From the NCBI GenBank assembly GCA_026705295.1, contig JAPPBA010000107.1:1-37811 (forward strand): a stretch of 37,811 bases of DNA. Reading direction: 5' to 3'. Both the position numbers and the translations under genes were made by a program. The notes below the pieces were generated by a model. It was given only the letters and a program-made list of their open reading frames with translations, had not been told where the DNA came from and ran no database searches. The stretch is from Candidatus Palauibacter australiensis (GTDB taxonomy: Bacteria > Gemmatimonadota > Gemmatimonadetes > Palauibacterales > Palauibacteraceae). Shown piece after piece: positions 16,414 through 25,841 of this stretch. How positions within the stretch are numbered: the first letter of the stretch is position 1; each line of letters begins with the position of its first letter.

Positions 16414-19400
16414 ATGCGCCATCACGATCACTCGCCGTCGCTCGGGATCCTCTTCTCCATCTTCCTCATTCCCGCCCTGGCCTGTGCGGAGCCGGACGAC
16501 CTGCCGGATCGGGACGCGGCCGCCGGGCTGGGGGGCGGTTCGGTCGACGCGTCGGTGCTCGAGGTGCTGGAGTGGCGGCCCATCGGCCCGTGGCGAGGCG
16601 GCAAGTCCATCGCCGGAGCCGGGCATCCGACGGAGCCCGGCGTGTTCTACATGGGGAGCACCAACGGGGGCGGCGTCTGGAAGACGGACGACGCCGGGGT
16701 AAGCTGGCACAACCTGTCGGACGGGTACTTCGGGACGACGACGGTCTCTTCGCTGGCGATCTCGGAGTCGGACCCTGACATCCTCTACGTCGGCACGGGG
16801 GATGTCTCGTTCCGCACCAACATCTCGCGCGGCGACGGCATCTACCGCTCCGACGACGCCGGACGCACATGGCGGAACATGGGGCTGGCGGACACCCGCA
16901 ACCTCTCCGCGATCGAGGTCCACCCGCGCGATCCCGACCTCGTCTACGCCGCCTCTCACGGGCACGGGTTCATCCCGGACGAGAACCGCGGCGTGTACCG
17001 CTCCCGCGACGGCGGCGAGACGTGGGAGCGCGTCCTGTACGTGGACGACGAAACGGGGGTCATCGACCTGGTCATGGACCGGAGCGCGCCCGGCACGCTC
17101 TATGCGGCGACGTGGAACGGGCGCCGATTCCCGTGGACGATCAAGGATGCCGGGCCCGACAACGGGGTGTGGAAGACGACGGACGGGGGCGACACCTGGG
17201 AGGACATCTCGGCGGCCCCCGGACTTCCCGCCGGCCTGAAGGGACGGATCTCGCTCGACATCTCCCGGTCGCGGCCGAATCGCGTGTGGGCGCTGATGAC
17301 CGCCGAGGGGGACGGGACGGGCGGCCTCTACACCGCCGACGCGCCCGGCCAGGCGGACTGGCTCCCGTGCCGCGACTACTACTGCTCCGGCAACGGGCTC
17401 TACCGCTCCGAGGACGGCGGCCGCAGCTGGGAGCGCGTGGCCGACAACCCCAACTTCTTCCAGCGCCCGTGGTACTACACGCACGTCGTGGCCGACCCCA
17501 CGGATCCGGACGTCGTGTACGTGCTCAACACCTCGATCTGGAAGTCGACGGACGGGGGCGAGAGCTTCGCCGCCCTCACGACGCTCCCGCACGGCGATCA
17601 CCATGCACTGTGGATCGACCCCGCGGATTCGCGCCGCATGCTGGGCGGGGGCGACGGCGGCACGACCGTGACGCTCAACGGCGGCCGCACCTGGTCGTCG
17701 GTCGAGAACCAGCCCACGGGGCAGATGTACAACGCCTCCGTCGACGACGACTTCCCCTACAACGTGTGCGCGCCCCAGCAGGACAACACCAGCATCTGCG
17801 TGCCCAGCCGTTCCGACGAGGGGGCAATCTGGGACTACCAGCGCTGGACGACGGCGGCGGCGGAGAACGGGGGGATCGCGGTCCACCCGGACCGGCTCGA
17901 CGTGAGCTACGGGGGCGACCACCACTGGATCGCGCGCGTGGACCGCTCGACGGGCGAGCGCCGCTGGATCTCGGTCTGGGGCGAGAACTACTACGGCACC
18001 GGCGAGGACCAGCTCCGCTACCGCCAGGTGTGGGACGTCAAGCTCTTCCTCTCGCCCCACGACCCCGATGTGATGTACACGGCCACACAGTACGTCCACC
18101 GCTCGACGGATGAGGGCGCGAGTTGGGCGGACATCTCCCCCGACCTCACGCGCGCCGACGAAACCCGCTTCGAAGCGACGCTCCCCTCCGATCGCGGCGA
18201 GTTCTGGGGCCTCACGCGGGAAAACGTGGGGATCGAGTGGTACGCCGCGATCGCGAGCATCGCCGAGTCGCCCGTGCGGGAAGGAGTGCTGTGGACGGGC
18301 TCGAACGATGGCCTCGTTTACATCTCGACGGACGGCGGAGGGAACTGGGAGGACGTCACGCCACCCGACATGGAGCCCGACACCTGGGTGAGCGTCGTCG
18401 AGGCCTCGCGGCACGATCCGGCGGCGGCCTACGTGTCCGCCAACCGGCACATGATGGGCGACGACGCCCCGTCGGTGTGGGCAACGGCCGACTACGGGGC
18501 CACCTGGCGCCGCATCGACGCGGACTTCCCCGAGGACGACTTCGTGTGGGTGGTTCGAGAGGACGACGAGCAGCCCGGGCTTCTCTACGCCGGCGCGGAA
18601 TGGAGCGGCGTGTGGGTGAGCCTGGACGACGGGCAGAACTGGCGCTCGCTGCGGCTAAACCTGCCCGTCACGCCGGTGCGCGACCTCAAGGTGAAGGAGG
18701 GCGACATCGTCGCGGCCACGCACGGGCGCGCGCACTGGGTGCTCGACGACATCTCGCCGCTGCGGCAACTGGCGGCGGCGGGCGCAGCGCTGCGGGCCGA
18801 CGGCGGAGGGCCGGACGTGGACGATGGCGTGCGTCTGTTCACGCCGCGGCCCACGATCCGCTTCCGCGAGATGGTCACGCGGGCGACGTTCGGCGGCCTC
18901 TTCATGCCGAATCCGCCGAGCGGCGTCGTCTTACGCTACTACCTGCCCGGCGCCCCCGAGGGGGAGGTCCGCCTGTCGATCCACGAGGCGGGTGACGACG
19001 GGGCCGAGGGGGAGGAGATCCGCACCTTCTCGAGCCGGGGCGCCGCCCCCGAGGCAGGGCCGGATCTCATCGACCCGGCGGATCTGGTGGAGCCGGGGCT
19101 CCTAGCAGAGGCCGGAGCCAACGTGTTCGAATGGGACATGCGCTATCCGGAGCCCGTGGACTGGGTTCCGAAAACGCTCTACCGGCACCGCGACCCGTAC
19201 GGGCCGCTGGCGCCCCCGGGCCGCTACGAGGCGCGCCTGGCGGTGGACGGCGAGACGTTCACGGTCCCGTTCGAGATCGTGCCGGACCCGCGCGTGACGA
19301 CGCCGCAGGCCGAGTTCGACGAGCAGTTCGGCTTCCTGATGGCGATCCGGGAGAAGATCGGCGAGAACCACCGCGCCGTGATGCGCATCCACAACCTCCG

Positions 19401-19758
19401 GCGAAGGATCGTAGAGGCGATCGAGGCCGCCGCCGGCACGGAGGGCGGCTCCGAAATCGCCGGCGCCGGGGCCGAACTCGACGCCCGGCTGTGGGAGATC
19501 GAGGACCAGTTGCGTCAGTTCCGGCCCTCGCGAGAGCACCGGGCCAAGCAGGAACTCATCAACTGGCCGGTCCGTCTCGACGACAAGTTCGCGAAGCTGC
19601 TCGAACATGCCGAGGCATCGGATGCGGCCCCGACGTCGCGCGACCGCATGCTGTTCGACGACCTGTCCGAGCGTCAGGAGGAACAGATCGAGGAACTCGG
19701 CTTCATCGAGGAAGGCGAGGCGGCCCGCTTCTTCGACGCCGCCGAACGCGGAAGCTAG
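16414..19758 (+). CDS. VPS10/BNR-repeat beta-propeller exported protein
   Basis: This 1114-aa protein starts at ATG 16414 after GGGAGGCG. A hydrophobic signal (residues 9-23) ends at ALAC, a possible lipobox with Cys24. The first 850 residues are packed with Asp-box/BNR and sortilin-type repeats (VWKTDDAGVSWHN, IYRSDDAGRTWRN, VYRSRDGGETWER, VWKTTDGGDTWED, LYRSEDGGRSWER, WKSTDGGESF, VYISTDGGGNWED), forming one or more large propellers. The C-terminal part has an Ig-like region and a charged helical segment near residues 990-1100. Such proteins are often annotated as glycosyl hydrolases, but no catalytic residues can be assigned. They are abundant in Gemmatimonadota and probably bind or process extracellular polymers. 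Confidence 0.85.
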   Translation: MRHHDHSPSLGILFSIFLIPALACAEPDDLPDRDAAAGLGGGSVDASVLEVLEWRPIGPWRGGKSIAGAGHPTEPGVFYMGSTNGGGVWKTDDAGVSWHNLSDGYFGTTTVSSLAISESDPDILYVGTGDVSFRTNISRGDGIYRSDDAGRTWRNMGLADTRNLSAIEVHPRDPDLVYAASHGHGFIPDENRGVYRSRDGGETWERVLYVDDETGVIDLVMDRSAPGTLYAATWNGRRFPWTIKDAGPDNGVWKTTDGGDTWEDISAAPGLPAGLKGRISLDISRSRPNRVWALMTAEGDGTGGLYTADAPGQADWLPCRDYYCSGNGLYRSEDGGRSWERVADNPNFFQRPWYYTHVVADPTDPDVVYVLNTSIWKSTDGGESFAALTTLPHGDHHALWIDPADSRRMLGGGDGGTTVTLNGGRTWSSVENQPTGQMYNASVDDDFPYNVCAPQQDNTSICVPSRSDEGAIWDYQRWTTAAAENGGIAVHPDRLDVSYGGDHHWIARVDRSTGERRWISVWGENYYGTGEDQLRYRQVWDVKLFLSPHDPDVMYTATQYVHRSTDEGASWADISPDLTRADETRFEATLPSDRGEFWGLTRENVGIEWYAAIASIAESPVREGVLWTGSNDGLVYISTDGGGNWEDVTPPDMEPDTWVSVVEASRHDPAAAYVSANRHMMGDDAPSVWATADYGATWRRIDADFPEDDFVWVVREDDEQPGLLYAGAEWSGVWVSLDDGQNWRSLRLNLPVTPVRDLKVKEGDIVAATHGRAHWVLDDISPLRQLAAAGAALRADGGGPDVDDGVRLFTPRPTIRFREMVTRATFGGLFMPNPPSGVVLRYYLPGAPEGEVRLSIHEAGDDGAEGEEIRTFSSRGAAPEAGPDLIDPADLVEPGLLAEAGANVFEWDMRYPEPVDWVPKTLYRHRDPYGPLAPPGRYEARLAVDGETFTVPFEIVPDPRVTTPQAEFDEQFGFLMAIREKIGENHRAVMRIHNLRRRIVEAIEAAAGTEGGSEIAGAGAELDARLWEIEDQLRQFRPSREHRAKQELINWPVRLDDKFAKLLEHAEASDAAPTSRDRMLFDDLSERQEEQIEELGFIEEGEAARFFDAAERGS

Positions 19759-19766
19759 TTCGTGAC

Positions 19767-19795
19767 TTGATTGGTCTTTATATCGAGACTAGATT
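19767..19795 (+). promoter_or_regulatory. Candidate promoter for toxin-antitoxin pair, probably leaderless
   Basis: TTGATT (19767-19772) and TAGATT (19790-19795) are separated by 17 bases, each matching four of six consensus positions. The region is locally AT-rich. Transcription would begin about at the A of the antitoxin ATG (19802), and no Shine-Dalgarno site is present, which suggests a leaderless mRNA. GTCT-N8-AGAC inside the spacer is a possible autoregulatory operator. Confidence 0.4.
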
Positions 19796-19801
19796 GACCT
19801 T

Positions 19802-20083
19802 ATGACTACAGTATCGATTTCGTCTCTCAAGGCCAATCTCTCGCGTTACCTTCGCCACGTCCGGCGGGGCGGCGAGATTCAGATCCTCGACCGCGGGGTG
19901 CCGGTCGCCAGGTTGATCGCGGCCCGGCCGGGGGGCGACGACGCCGTGCGCGACCGGCTGATTGCCGATGGTCTTCTCCGGCCCCGCTCGGGATCGGCCG
20001 CATCGATTCTCGACCATCCTCCCATGAAACTGTCGACGAGCATTTCGCAAGCCTTGGCGGAGGACCGGGCCGACCGGCTGTGA
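19802..20083 (+). CDS. Phd/YefM-family antitoxin
   Basis: This 93-aa antitoxin begins MTTVSISSLKANLSRYLRHVRRGGEIQILDRGVPVARLI, the classic Phd/YefM DNA-binding fold. Residues 1-45 should bind the operator. The C-terminal part, ending SISQALAEDRADRL, is expected to wrap the toxin. It overlaps the PIN-domain toxin by four bases, as is usual for type II systems, so both are co-translated and the antitoxin-toxin complex likely represses its own promoter. No ribosome site precedes the ATG. Confidence 0.88.
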   Translation: MTTVSISSLKANLSRYLRHVRRGGEIQILDRGVPVARLIAARPGGDDAVRDRLIADGLLRPRSGSAASILDHPPMKLSTSISQALAEDRADRL

Positions 20084-20511
20084 GGTATTGGGATGCGTCG
20101 GCCCTTGTCCCGCTGATGGTCTCCGAGCCTGGGAGCCGGTTGGCTCGAGCGTGGCTCCTCGAAGACGATCACGTCGTGACTTGGGCCTGGACCCGGACGG
20201 AGATCACGAGCGCGATCGAAAGGTGCACGCGCGAAGGGACGCTGACCCGGGGGGAGCGGCGGACGGCTCTCGACCGCCTTCGTGGCTTCGCCGCCGGCTG
20301 GGACGAAATCATCGATTTGCTTGCCGTCCGCGCCCGGGCGAACGCGGTGCTGGCCCGGCACCCCCTCCGGGCTGCCGATGCCGGCCACCTTGGCGCCGCC
20401 CTGCTGGTGAACGAGCAACTCTCGGATCCGCTCGTTTTCCTTTGCTTCGATCAGCGTCTTTGCGACGCCGCCGAGCGGGAAGGCCTCGGCGTGGCCGCCA
20501 GCGGCGATTGA
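20080..20511 (+). CDS. vapC: PIN-domain toxin (VapC family)
   Basis: This 143-aa putative ribonuclease toxin starts at GTG 20080, inside the antitoxin stop (GTGA). The four acidic PIN-domain residues appear in place: Asp5 (YWDASALV), Glu41 (TRTEIT), Asp100 (AADAGHL) and Asp124 (CFDQRL). They would bind Mg or Mn and cleave RNA, often tRNA or rRNA in characterised VapCs. All catalytic residues are intact, so the toxin is probably active unless bound by the antitoxin. The pair sits between unrelated genes, which fits horizontal acquisition. Confidence 0.88.
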   Translation: MRYWDASALVPLMVSEPGSRLARAWLLEDDHVVTWAWTRTEITSAIERCTREGTLTRGERRTALDRLRGFAAGWDEIIDLLAVRARANAVLARHPLRAADAGHLGAALLVNEQLSDPLVFLCFDQRLCDAAEREGLGVAASGD

Positions 20512-20536
20512 AGGCGACGGGGCTGTCCAGCGGCGG

Positions 20537-21946
20537 TTAGCGCCGCCAGACGCCGACGCCGTTCTCGTACGTGATCTCGGTGCCGTAGGGGCGCGACAGT
20601 TCGGCGAGGTGCTCGATGATCCTTCGGCCCAGTTCCTCGGGCGCGATCCGCGGGGTGCCCCGCCGCCCGCGCGGCGCCTTCCAGCTGAGTTCAATCGGGT
20701 GGAAGATGATCTCGACCACCTCTTCGCCCTCGAAGGTCGCGACCGGAACGACGCTTTCGTACCACTCGGACCCGATGGGGAAGCCCGTCGTGGGGTTGCC
20801 GTCCTCGTCCACCTGGAAGCGCGTGTCGTAGATCTCCGACGCGAGCCGGTCGAGCGGGATCCCGTAGCGGTCGCGCTGGTCGGAGGGCATGGGGTCGATC
20901 GTCTCGTTCTGGAAGATGAAGTTCGCCAGAGAGTAGAAGATCGGCCGGCCCCTGTAGATCTCCACGCCGCGGAGCTGGTGCGGCCCGTGGATGATGAACG
21001 CGTCCGCCCCCTCGTCGATCGTCTGCCGCGCGAACTCCTCCATCCACGCCGGCGCCGTCACGAACGCGTTGCCCGGCTCGTGCGAGTGGCTGTTCACGAC
21101 GACGTAGTCGGCCTGGTCGGTGGCGTTTCGCACCTCGTGCAGGACGCGTTCGCGGTCCTCGTCGTTGAGCGACACGGTCGCGCGGTCCTCGTCTCCGGGG
21201 AACACGGTGGAACCGAAGACGCGGACAGGCGCGTCCGGATCGTCCGACACGTCCCCGCCCTGCCGGCGCGCCACATCCTGGAGCGCGGCCATCGTCTCCG
21301 GCGACCCCTCGTAGCGCGTGCTCAGCCGCAGCGGGTTCAGCCCCGGGCGTCCCTGAACGGTGGGGCCGGTCTTGCCGGCGCGCGACATGGGCGTGAAGGT
21401 CGACGCCATCCCGATGAGCGCGATGCGGCCCTTCGGCGTCTCCAGATATCCGGGACGGCTGGCCCAGCCCAGGTTCTCGCCGGTCCCGGAGTGGATGAGG
21501 CCCCACTCGTCCATCAGCCGGTTCGTGAGGCGCATGCCCTCGACCCCGTAATCCGTCGAGTGGTTGTTCGCCCGGTTGTAGAGGTTGAACCCCATGTCCA
21601 CGAGGTCCTTCAGCGTCTCGGGCGAGCCCACCTCGTAGTTGCCGCCGTTCTCCGCCGCCGGCCAGCCCGTGAACTCCTGCAGCCGGAACACGGACTGCTC
21701 GAGGTTCAGGAACGCGGCATCCGTCGCCCGGATGATGTTGGCGAGGTCGTGGAAGCCGGGGTCGCCGGGGTGGTCGAACGGCGCCGTGCGCCGGTTCATG
21801 ATCACATCCCCCACGGCGGACAGCGTCCAGCGCGTCTCGGCGTCGATGGGCGAAAGGCTCTGCGCCTCCGCATCAGACCAGCCAGCGGGCGCGAGGGCGG
21901 TGAGGGATAGAACGACGCAGAGAGCGAGAAGAGCGTGACGGCGCAT
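20537..21946 (-). CDS. CapA-family exported metallophosphatase-like protein
   Basis: This 469-aa protein starts at ATG 21946 with AGGAGG seven bases upstream. A signal peptide (residues 1-29, cleavage AEAQ) is present. The calcineurin-like CapA motifs appear in order: SAVGDVIMN, LNLEQSVF, NRANNHSTDYG, VVNSHSHEPGN, IHGPHQLRGVEI and IFYSLANFIF. The founding members act in poly-gamma-glutamate capsule synthesis. Many others are of unknown function, and no other capsule gene is nearby, so a capsule role is not supported here. It is the last gene of a minus-strand run of exported hydrolases, 26 bases after the CehA/McbA-like gene. Confidence 0.85.
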   Translation of the reverse strand: MRRHALLALCVVLSLTALAPAGWSDAEAQSLSPIDAETRWTLSAVGDVIMNRRTAPFDHPGDPGFHDLANIIRATDAAFLNLEQSVFRLQEFTGWPAAENGGNYEVGSPETLKDLVDMGFNLYNRANNHSTDYGVEGMRLTNRLMDEWGLIHSGTGENLGWASRPGYLETPKGRIALIGMASTFTPMSRAGKTGPTVQGRPGLNPLRLSTRYEGSPETMAALQDVARRQGGDVSDDPDAPVRVFGSTVFPGDEDRATVSLNDEDRERVLHEVRNATDQADYVVVNSHSHEPGNAFVTAPAWMEEFARQTIDEGADAFIIHGPHQLRGVEIYRGRPIFYSLANFIFQNETIDPMPSDQRDRYGIPLDRLASEIYDTRFQVDEDGNPTTGFPIGSEWYESVVPVATFEGEEVVEIIFHPIELSWKAPRGRRGTPRIAPEELGRRIIEHLAELSRPYGTEITYENGVGVWRR

Positions 21947-21972
21947 AGGGTCCTCCTGGTGACGGGATCCGG

Positions 21973-24126
21973 TCATTCGGGAAAAGCGGCGCCCGCGGCG
22001 CGGGCGCGGTCGAGGAGGGTCTGGTAGCGGGCGTCCGCCTCCTGTACGCGCGGTTCGAGGCGGAGGCGCTGCTGTTCCCATTCCTCCTCCAGGAGGCGGG
22101 TCGTCTCCCAGTATTCGAGATCGCCCTCGGGCCGGATCGGCTCCATGAGCAGTTCCCGGAGCTTGGCCCGGTGGCGGGCGACGAGTTCGGGCACGGCTTC
22201 CAGCTTCCACCAGGGCTCGTCCTCGACGACGACGAACACCGGGGCGCTGTGCGCGACCGTCATGTCGCGCGCCCCGTCGCGGTCGCCGAAGGCGCGGACG
22301 GCAACCCACAGGCTCTCGTCGGCCTCGACCTGCGTGGCGAGCCGCAGCCGGTCGCCGTCCTCGGACGCCTGGGTCGCGGTCGCGACGACCTCGCCGTGGA
22401 CGACGAGTTCCAGCCGGTTCAGGCGGTCGATGTCGGGGTTCAGCGACGCCTCCGCCACGATTTCGAGGCTCTCCCCGCGCTCGGCGCGAAGCTCGGAGCC
22501 CATCTCCCGCCCGTTCACGCGGAACTCGATGAAGGGCCCGTTGCTCACGTAGGTGTGGCCGGAGCGGTAGGCGTTGTACCACTCGGTCGGGGCGAACGGC
22601 CCGTCCAGCTTCACGTAGGTGCGCTCGACCCCCGGCAGCGTGGGTCCGAAGTACGGGTAGTCGGCGCCCGCGATGGGACGGACGTTGAAGCCGAGGTTCA
22701 GGAAGCTGTACCAGATGTCGTCGTACAGGCGGCCGCCCTGGAGGACCTCGATGAAGTCGACGAGGTCGAACGGCACGTCGAGCGCCAAACCCCGCTCGCC
22801 GTTGAAGAGTTGGCCCATGTGCGCGTAGCCGGAGATCCCGCCCTGGGCGCGCGATGCCTCGAACACGCGGTGATAGAGGAAGTAGGACTCCGGGTCCGGA
22901 CGGATGGGATGCTGCAGGTTGTGGTGGATCGTGTGTCCGCGGTGAACGGTGCGCGGGTCCTCCTGTCCGGACACGAGCGCATGGCCCTCGCGCACGTACT
23001 GTCCGGCCTCCCCCCACGCAGGCTGCTTGAAGTGCGTGACGGCGATGTTGCCCATCTCGAGCAGGTTCGCGACGTGGATGTCTTCGGCGGCGATCTGCGC
23101 CCATACGGCGTCGTCCTCGGTGTGCTCGCGCGCGATGTGCACGTGGGAATCGCCGGAGTACCATCCGTCGGCCGGGAGGTTTGCGTAGCGCTCGAGCGAG
23201 ACCGTGAGATCGGTCGTCTCATCGGCGCGCACCTCAACGGTCCGCTGGTAGCCGCGGTACTCGGGGCCCCGCGTCGCGACGAGTTCGTACCTCCCGACCG
23301 GAAGGCGGGCCTCGTAATCGCCGTCGACGTAGAAGGCGAGGCGGTGCTCGGACGGCCACCACGTGCGCGGGTTCACCCACAGGAGGCGCACTTCGTCGAC
23401 GAAGCGGTGCACGAGAACGGAGCGCTCGGACGGGAGCGGAGCGCGACCCGTCTCGTCATAGAGGCCGAACCGTGCGGGGACCGGGCGCCCGCTCTCGGCA
23501 TCCTCGACCGACAGGCGCAGCGTGCCGTAGCCGGTCGGGACGGGCGTGGCGTGGCTGCGCACGACCTCGATGTCGCAGAGGGCGATCCCTTCCGGACCGC
23601 CGATGGCGAGATCGGTGTCGCGGATGCCGTGCGCGGCGAAGCGGGCGCGTTCGAGCGTCACCCGGGCCGTGGCGAGGGGCGAGCCGGAGGTGGAGCCGGG
23701 TCCGGAGCCGGACTCGGGTTCGATGGTCGCCGACTCGCCGATCCCGTCGCCGCCGTTGTCGTTGAACCCGACGCTGAACGGGCCCGTGAGTTCCGGCGCG
23801 TAGGTGACCACGAGGTCGACCGGCTCATCGATGTCGAACGCGAACCCGTCCTCGATGTCGAGCGCGAAGAGGGGGCCGACGACGCACGCCAGATCGCCGA
23901 TGTCGCGCGTCTGGAACGGGTTGCCGCGGCCGTACATGCCGAGTTCCGAGCGGGCGACGCCGAGCGTGCGGGCGACGTTCTCGCGCGGCCACTCGAGTTC
24001 GACGACGAAGCGGGCATCGCTGTCGTGCACGGGAGCAGGCGCGCCCTCCCCCGCCGGGCCCGCGGCTCCCGAGACGAGGAGTCCGGCCGCGGCGAGCAGA
24101 CAGGTCCGGCGGACGCGCGCGTTCAC
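21973..24126 (-). CDS. CehA/McbA-family metallohydrolase, exported
   Basis: This 717-aa protein starts at GTG 24126, overlapping the upstream stop (GTGA). A signal peptide covers about residues 1-26. The N-terminal half contains Ig-like and carboxypeptidase-regulatory-like strands (GRYELVATRGPEYRGYQRTVEV). A PHP-type metal centre follows: GDSHVHIAREH near residue 320, then GHTIHHNLQHP, ISGYAHMG and IAGADYPYFGP. Known relatives hydrolyse carbaryl or other esters and carbamates, but most homologues are uncharacterised. The C-terminus is helical and charged. Context with two amidohydrolases suggests turnover of small amides or esters in the periplasm. Confidence 0.82.
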   Translation of the reverse strand: MNARVRRTCLLAAAGLLVSGAAGPAGEGAPAPVHDSDARFVVELEWPRENVARTLGVARSELGMYGRGNPFQTRDIGDLACVVGPLFALDIEDGFAFDIDEPVDLVVTYAPELTGPFSVGFNDNGGDGIGESATIEPESGSGPGSTSGSPLATARVTLERARFAAHGIRDTDLAIGGPEGIALCDIEVVRSHATPVPTGYGTLRLSVEDAESGRPVPARFGLYDETGRAPLPSERSVLVHRFVDEVRLLWVNPRTWWPSEHRLAFYVDGDYEARLPVGRYELVATRGPEYRGYQRTVEVRADETTDLTVSLERYANLPADGWYSGDSHVHIAREHTEDDAVWAQIAAEDIHVANLLEMGNIAVTHFKQPAWGEAGQYVREGHALVSGQEDPRTVHRGHTIHHNLQHPIRPDPESYFLYHRVFEASRAQGGISGYAHMGQLFNGERGLALDVPFDLVDFIEVLQGGRLYDDIWYSFLNLGFNVRPIAGADYPYFGPTLPGVERTYVKLDGPFAPTEWYNAYRSGHTYVSNGPFIEFRVNGREMGSELRAERGESLEIVAEASLNPDIDRLNRLELVVHGEVVATATQASEDGDRLRLATQVEADESLWVAVRAFGDRDGARDMTVAHSAPVFVVVEDEPWWKLEAVPELVARHRAKLRELLMEPIRPEGDLEYWETTRLLEEEWEQQRLRLEPRVQEADARYQTLLDRARAAGAAFPE

Positions 24127-25841
24127 CGCTCGTACACGATCCGGCCGCCCACGACGGTCAGATCGACCGCCATCGATTCCAGGCATGGGTCCTCGCACTC
24201 CAGCACATGGTCCGCCGTGACGATGAGGTCGGCGGCCATCCCGACCTCGAGCGTCCCCCTCTCTTCCTCTTCGAAGGTGAGGTGCGCGTACCCGATTGTC
24301 ACCGCGCGCAGCGCCTCCTCGCGGGTGATCGCCTGGGCCGGATCCAGCACGCCGGCGCTGATCGTGCCGCGCGTCGTGAAGTGGTGCAGCATCCACCATG
24401 GTTCCCAGGGGACGACGGGGGAGTCCGTCCCCAGCGACACCGGGATCCCGGCGTCGAGATAGGCACGCACGGGCGTGGTCCAGGCGGCGCGATCCGCACC
24501 CCAGTACTTCACGAGACTCGGGGCCGCGACGAAGAGGTGGTTTTGCGCCGTCACCGATAGACCGAGCGCCCGCATGCGCGGGAAGTGGTCGTCGCGCGGG
24601 AGGAACCCGTGTTCGATGACCCAGCGGAGGCCGTCGATCGGGGCGTCGGCGTGCGCGGCCTCGTAGCCGTCGAGGACGAGGTCGATGGCCGCGTCGCCCA
24701 CAGCGTGCGTCGCCACCCGCCAACCCTGCCGGTGAAGTTCGCGGACGGTCTCGATGTAGCGGTCGGTCGGCACGGTCTGCAGGCCGCGGAAGGTGCCGCC
24801 CTCGCCCCACGGTTCCTCGTACGGCTCGCGCATGAGGCCGCCCTCGAAGCCGCCGTCCACGCCGAGCTTCACGCCGCCGACGCGGAGCCAGGCGTCGCCC
24901 TCGCCCATGGCCGGCCACGTGGCGAGCGCGTCGGCAAGCGGCGGCGCCCCGGCGCCGCGCGGGGCGCGGAGGACATAGTTCACGCGCACGGTGAGCCGGC
25001 CCTGGTCCCGGAGGCGCTCGATGGCCCGGTACTGCTCGGGGGGGCCGCCCGGGTAACGGATGCTGGTCAGACCGCGGGAGTTGAGCGCGGCGTACTCCTC
25101 GGCCAGCTCGTCCAGGACGGCGGCCGAGTCGGGCGGCGCGGCTGTCGGCAGCGTCACGAGGTCCTTGGCGCGGTCGACGAGTTCGCCGTTCAGCCGCCCG
25201 CTCGGGTAGCGTCCGATGCGGCCGCCCGGCACCTCCGGCGTCGATTCGTCGATGCCCCAGCGGGCGAGCGCCGGGCTGTTCAGCACGTACTCGTGCCCGC
25301 CACGGACGACGACGACCGGCTGCCCGGGCGCCGCGCCGTCGAGATCGTCACGGTACGGGAGGCGGTGCTCGGCGAGTTGTCCCTCATGCCAATCGCGGTT
25401 CGTGATGATCAACCCGCCGGGCGCGGTCTCCAACGCGAAGGCGGCGATCGCGTCGATCACGTCCGCCATCGATCGCGCCCGCGTCAGGTCGACGCCGGAA
25501 CCGCCCCCGATCCCGTGGTAGTGGTTGTCAGTGAGCCCCGGGATCACGGTTCGCCCGTTCAACTCCACGACGCGCGTGCCGGGCCCGGCCAGCCCGCGGA
25601 TTTCCTCCGAGGTTCCCACGGCCGCCACGCGGCCGTCGGCGACCGCCAGCGCCTCCACGGTCCCCGGCGATCCCATCGTGAGGATCTCTCCATCCACCAG
25701 GACGAGATCCAAAACGAGATCGGCCGTGTCGCCCGAGGGCGCCGCGCATGCCGCGAGCCCCAGCAGCACCACGAACCCCGGCACCGCCGGCCCGAGCACC
25801 ACGCGCGCGGAGACGGCCCGCGAAGGCCCGGTCCTCCTCAT
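24123..25841 (-). CDS. Amidohydrolase family 3 (YtcJ-like) lipoprotein
   Basis: This 572-aa protein starts at ATG 25841, overlapping the preceding stop (ATGA). The signal ends LGLAACAAPSG, a good lipobox. Residues typical of YtcJ-like enzymes are present: VIPGLTDNHYHGIGG, NRDWHEGQ, VKLGVDGGFEGG, VATHAVGDAAI, VIEHGFL and SLGTDSPVVPWEP. Members hydrolyse or deaminate exocyclic amines and amides; the substrate is unassigned. The first metal motif reads HYH rather than HxH with a following Asp. It is exported, coupled to the neighbours on both sides, and seems part of a scavenging operon. Confidence 0.86.
   Translation of the reverse strand: MRRTGPSRAVSARVVLGPAVPGFVVLLGLAACAAPSGDTADLVLDLVLVDGEILTMGSPGTVEALAVADGRVAAVGTSEEIRGLAGPGTRVVELNGRTVIPGLTDNHYHGIGGGSGVDLTRARSMADVIDAIAAFALETAPGGLIITNRDWHEGQLAEHRLPYRDDLDGAAPGQPVVVVRGGHEYVLNSPALARWGIDESTPEVPGGRIGRYPSGRLNGELVDRAKDLVTLPTAAPPDSAAVLDELAEEYAALNSRGLTSIRYPGGPPEQYRAIERLRDQGRLTVRVNYVLRAPRGAGAPPLADALATWPAMGEGDAWLRVGGVKLGVDGGFEGGLMREPYEEPWGEGGTFRGLQTVPTDRYIETVRELHRQGWRVATHAVGDAAIDLVLDGYEAAHADAPIDGLRWVIEHGFLPRDDHFPRMRALGLSVTAQNHLFVAAPSLVKYWGADRAAWTTPVRAYLDAGIPVSLGTDSPVVPWEPWWMLHHFTTRGTISAGVLDPAQAITREEALRAVTIGYAHLTFEEEERGTLEVGMAADLIVTADHVLECEDPCLESMAVDLTVVGGRIVYER

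Noticed and set aside
16261-18450. A 729-residue minus-strand frame opposite the VPS10 gene
   Set aside because: It is a compositional shadow of the BNR-repeat gene with no motif or start signal.
20080-20511. Inactive PIN toxin
   Set aside because: All four acidic residues are present (Asp5, Glu41, Asp100, Asp124).
22171-24462. A 763-residue plus-strand frame opposite the CehA/McbA gene
   Set aside because: It is an antisense frame with skewed Arg/Val/Asp content; the minus strand holds PHP motifs and coupling to neighbours.
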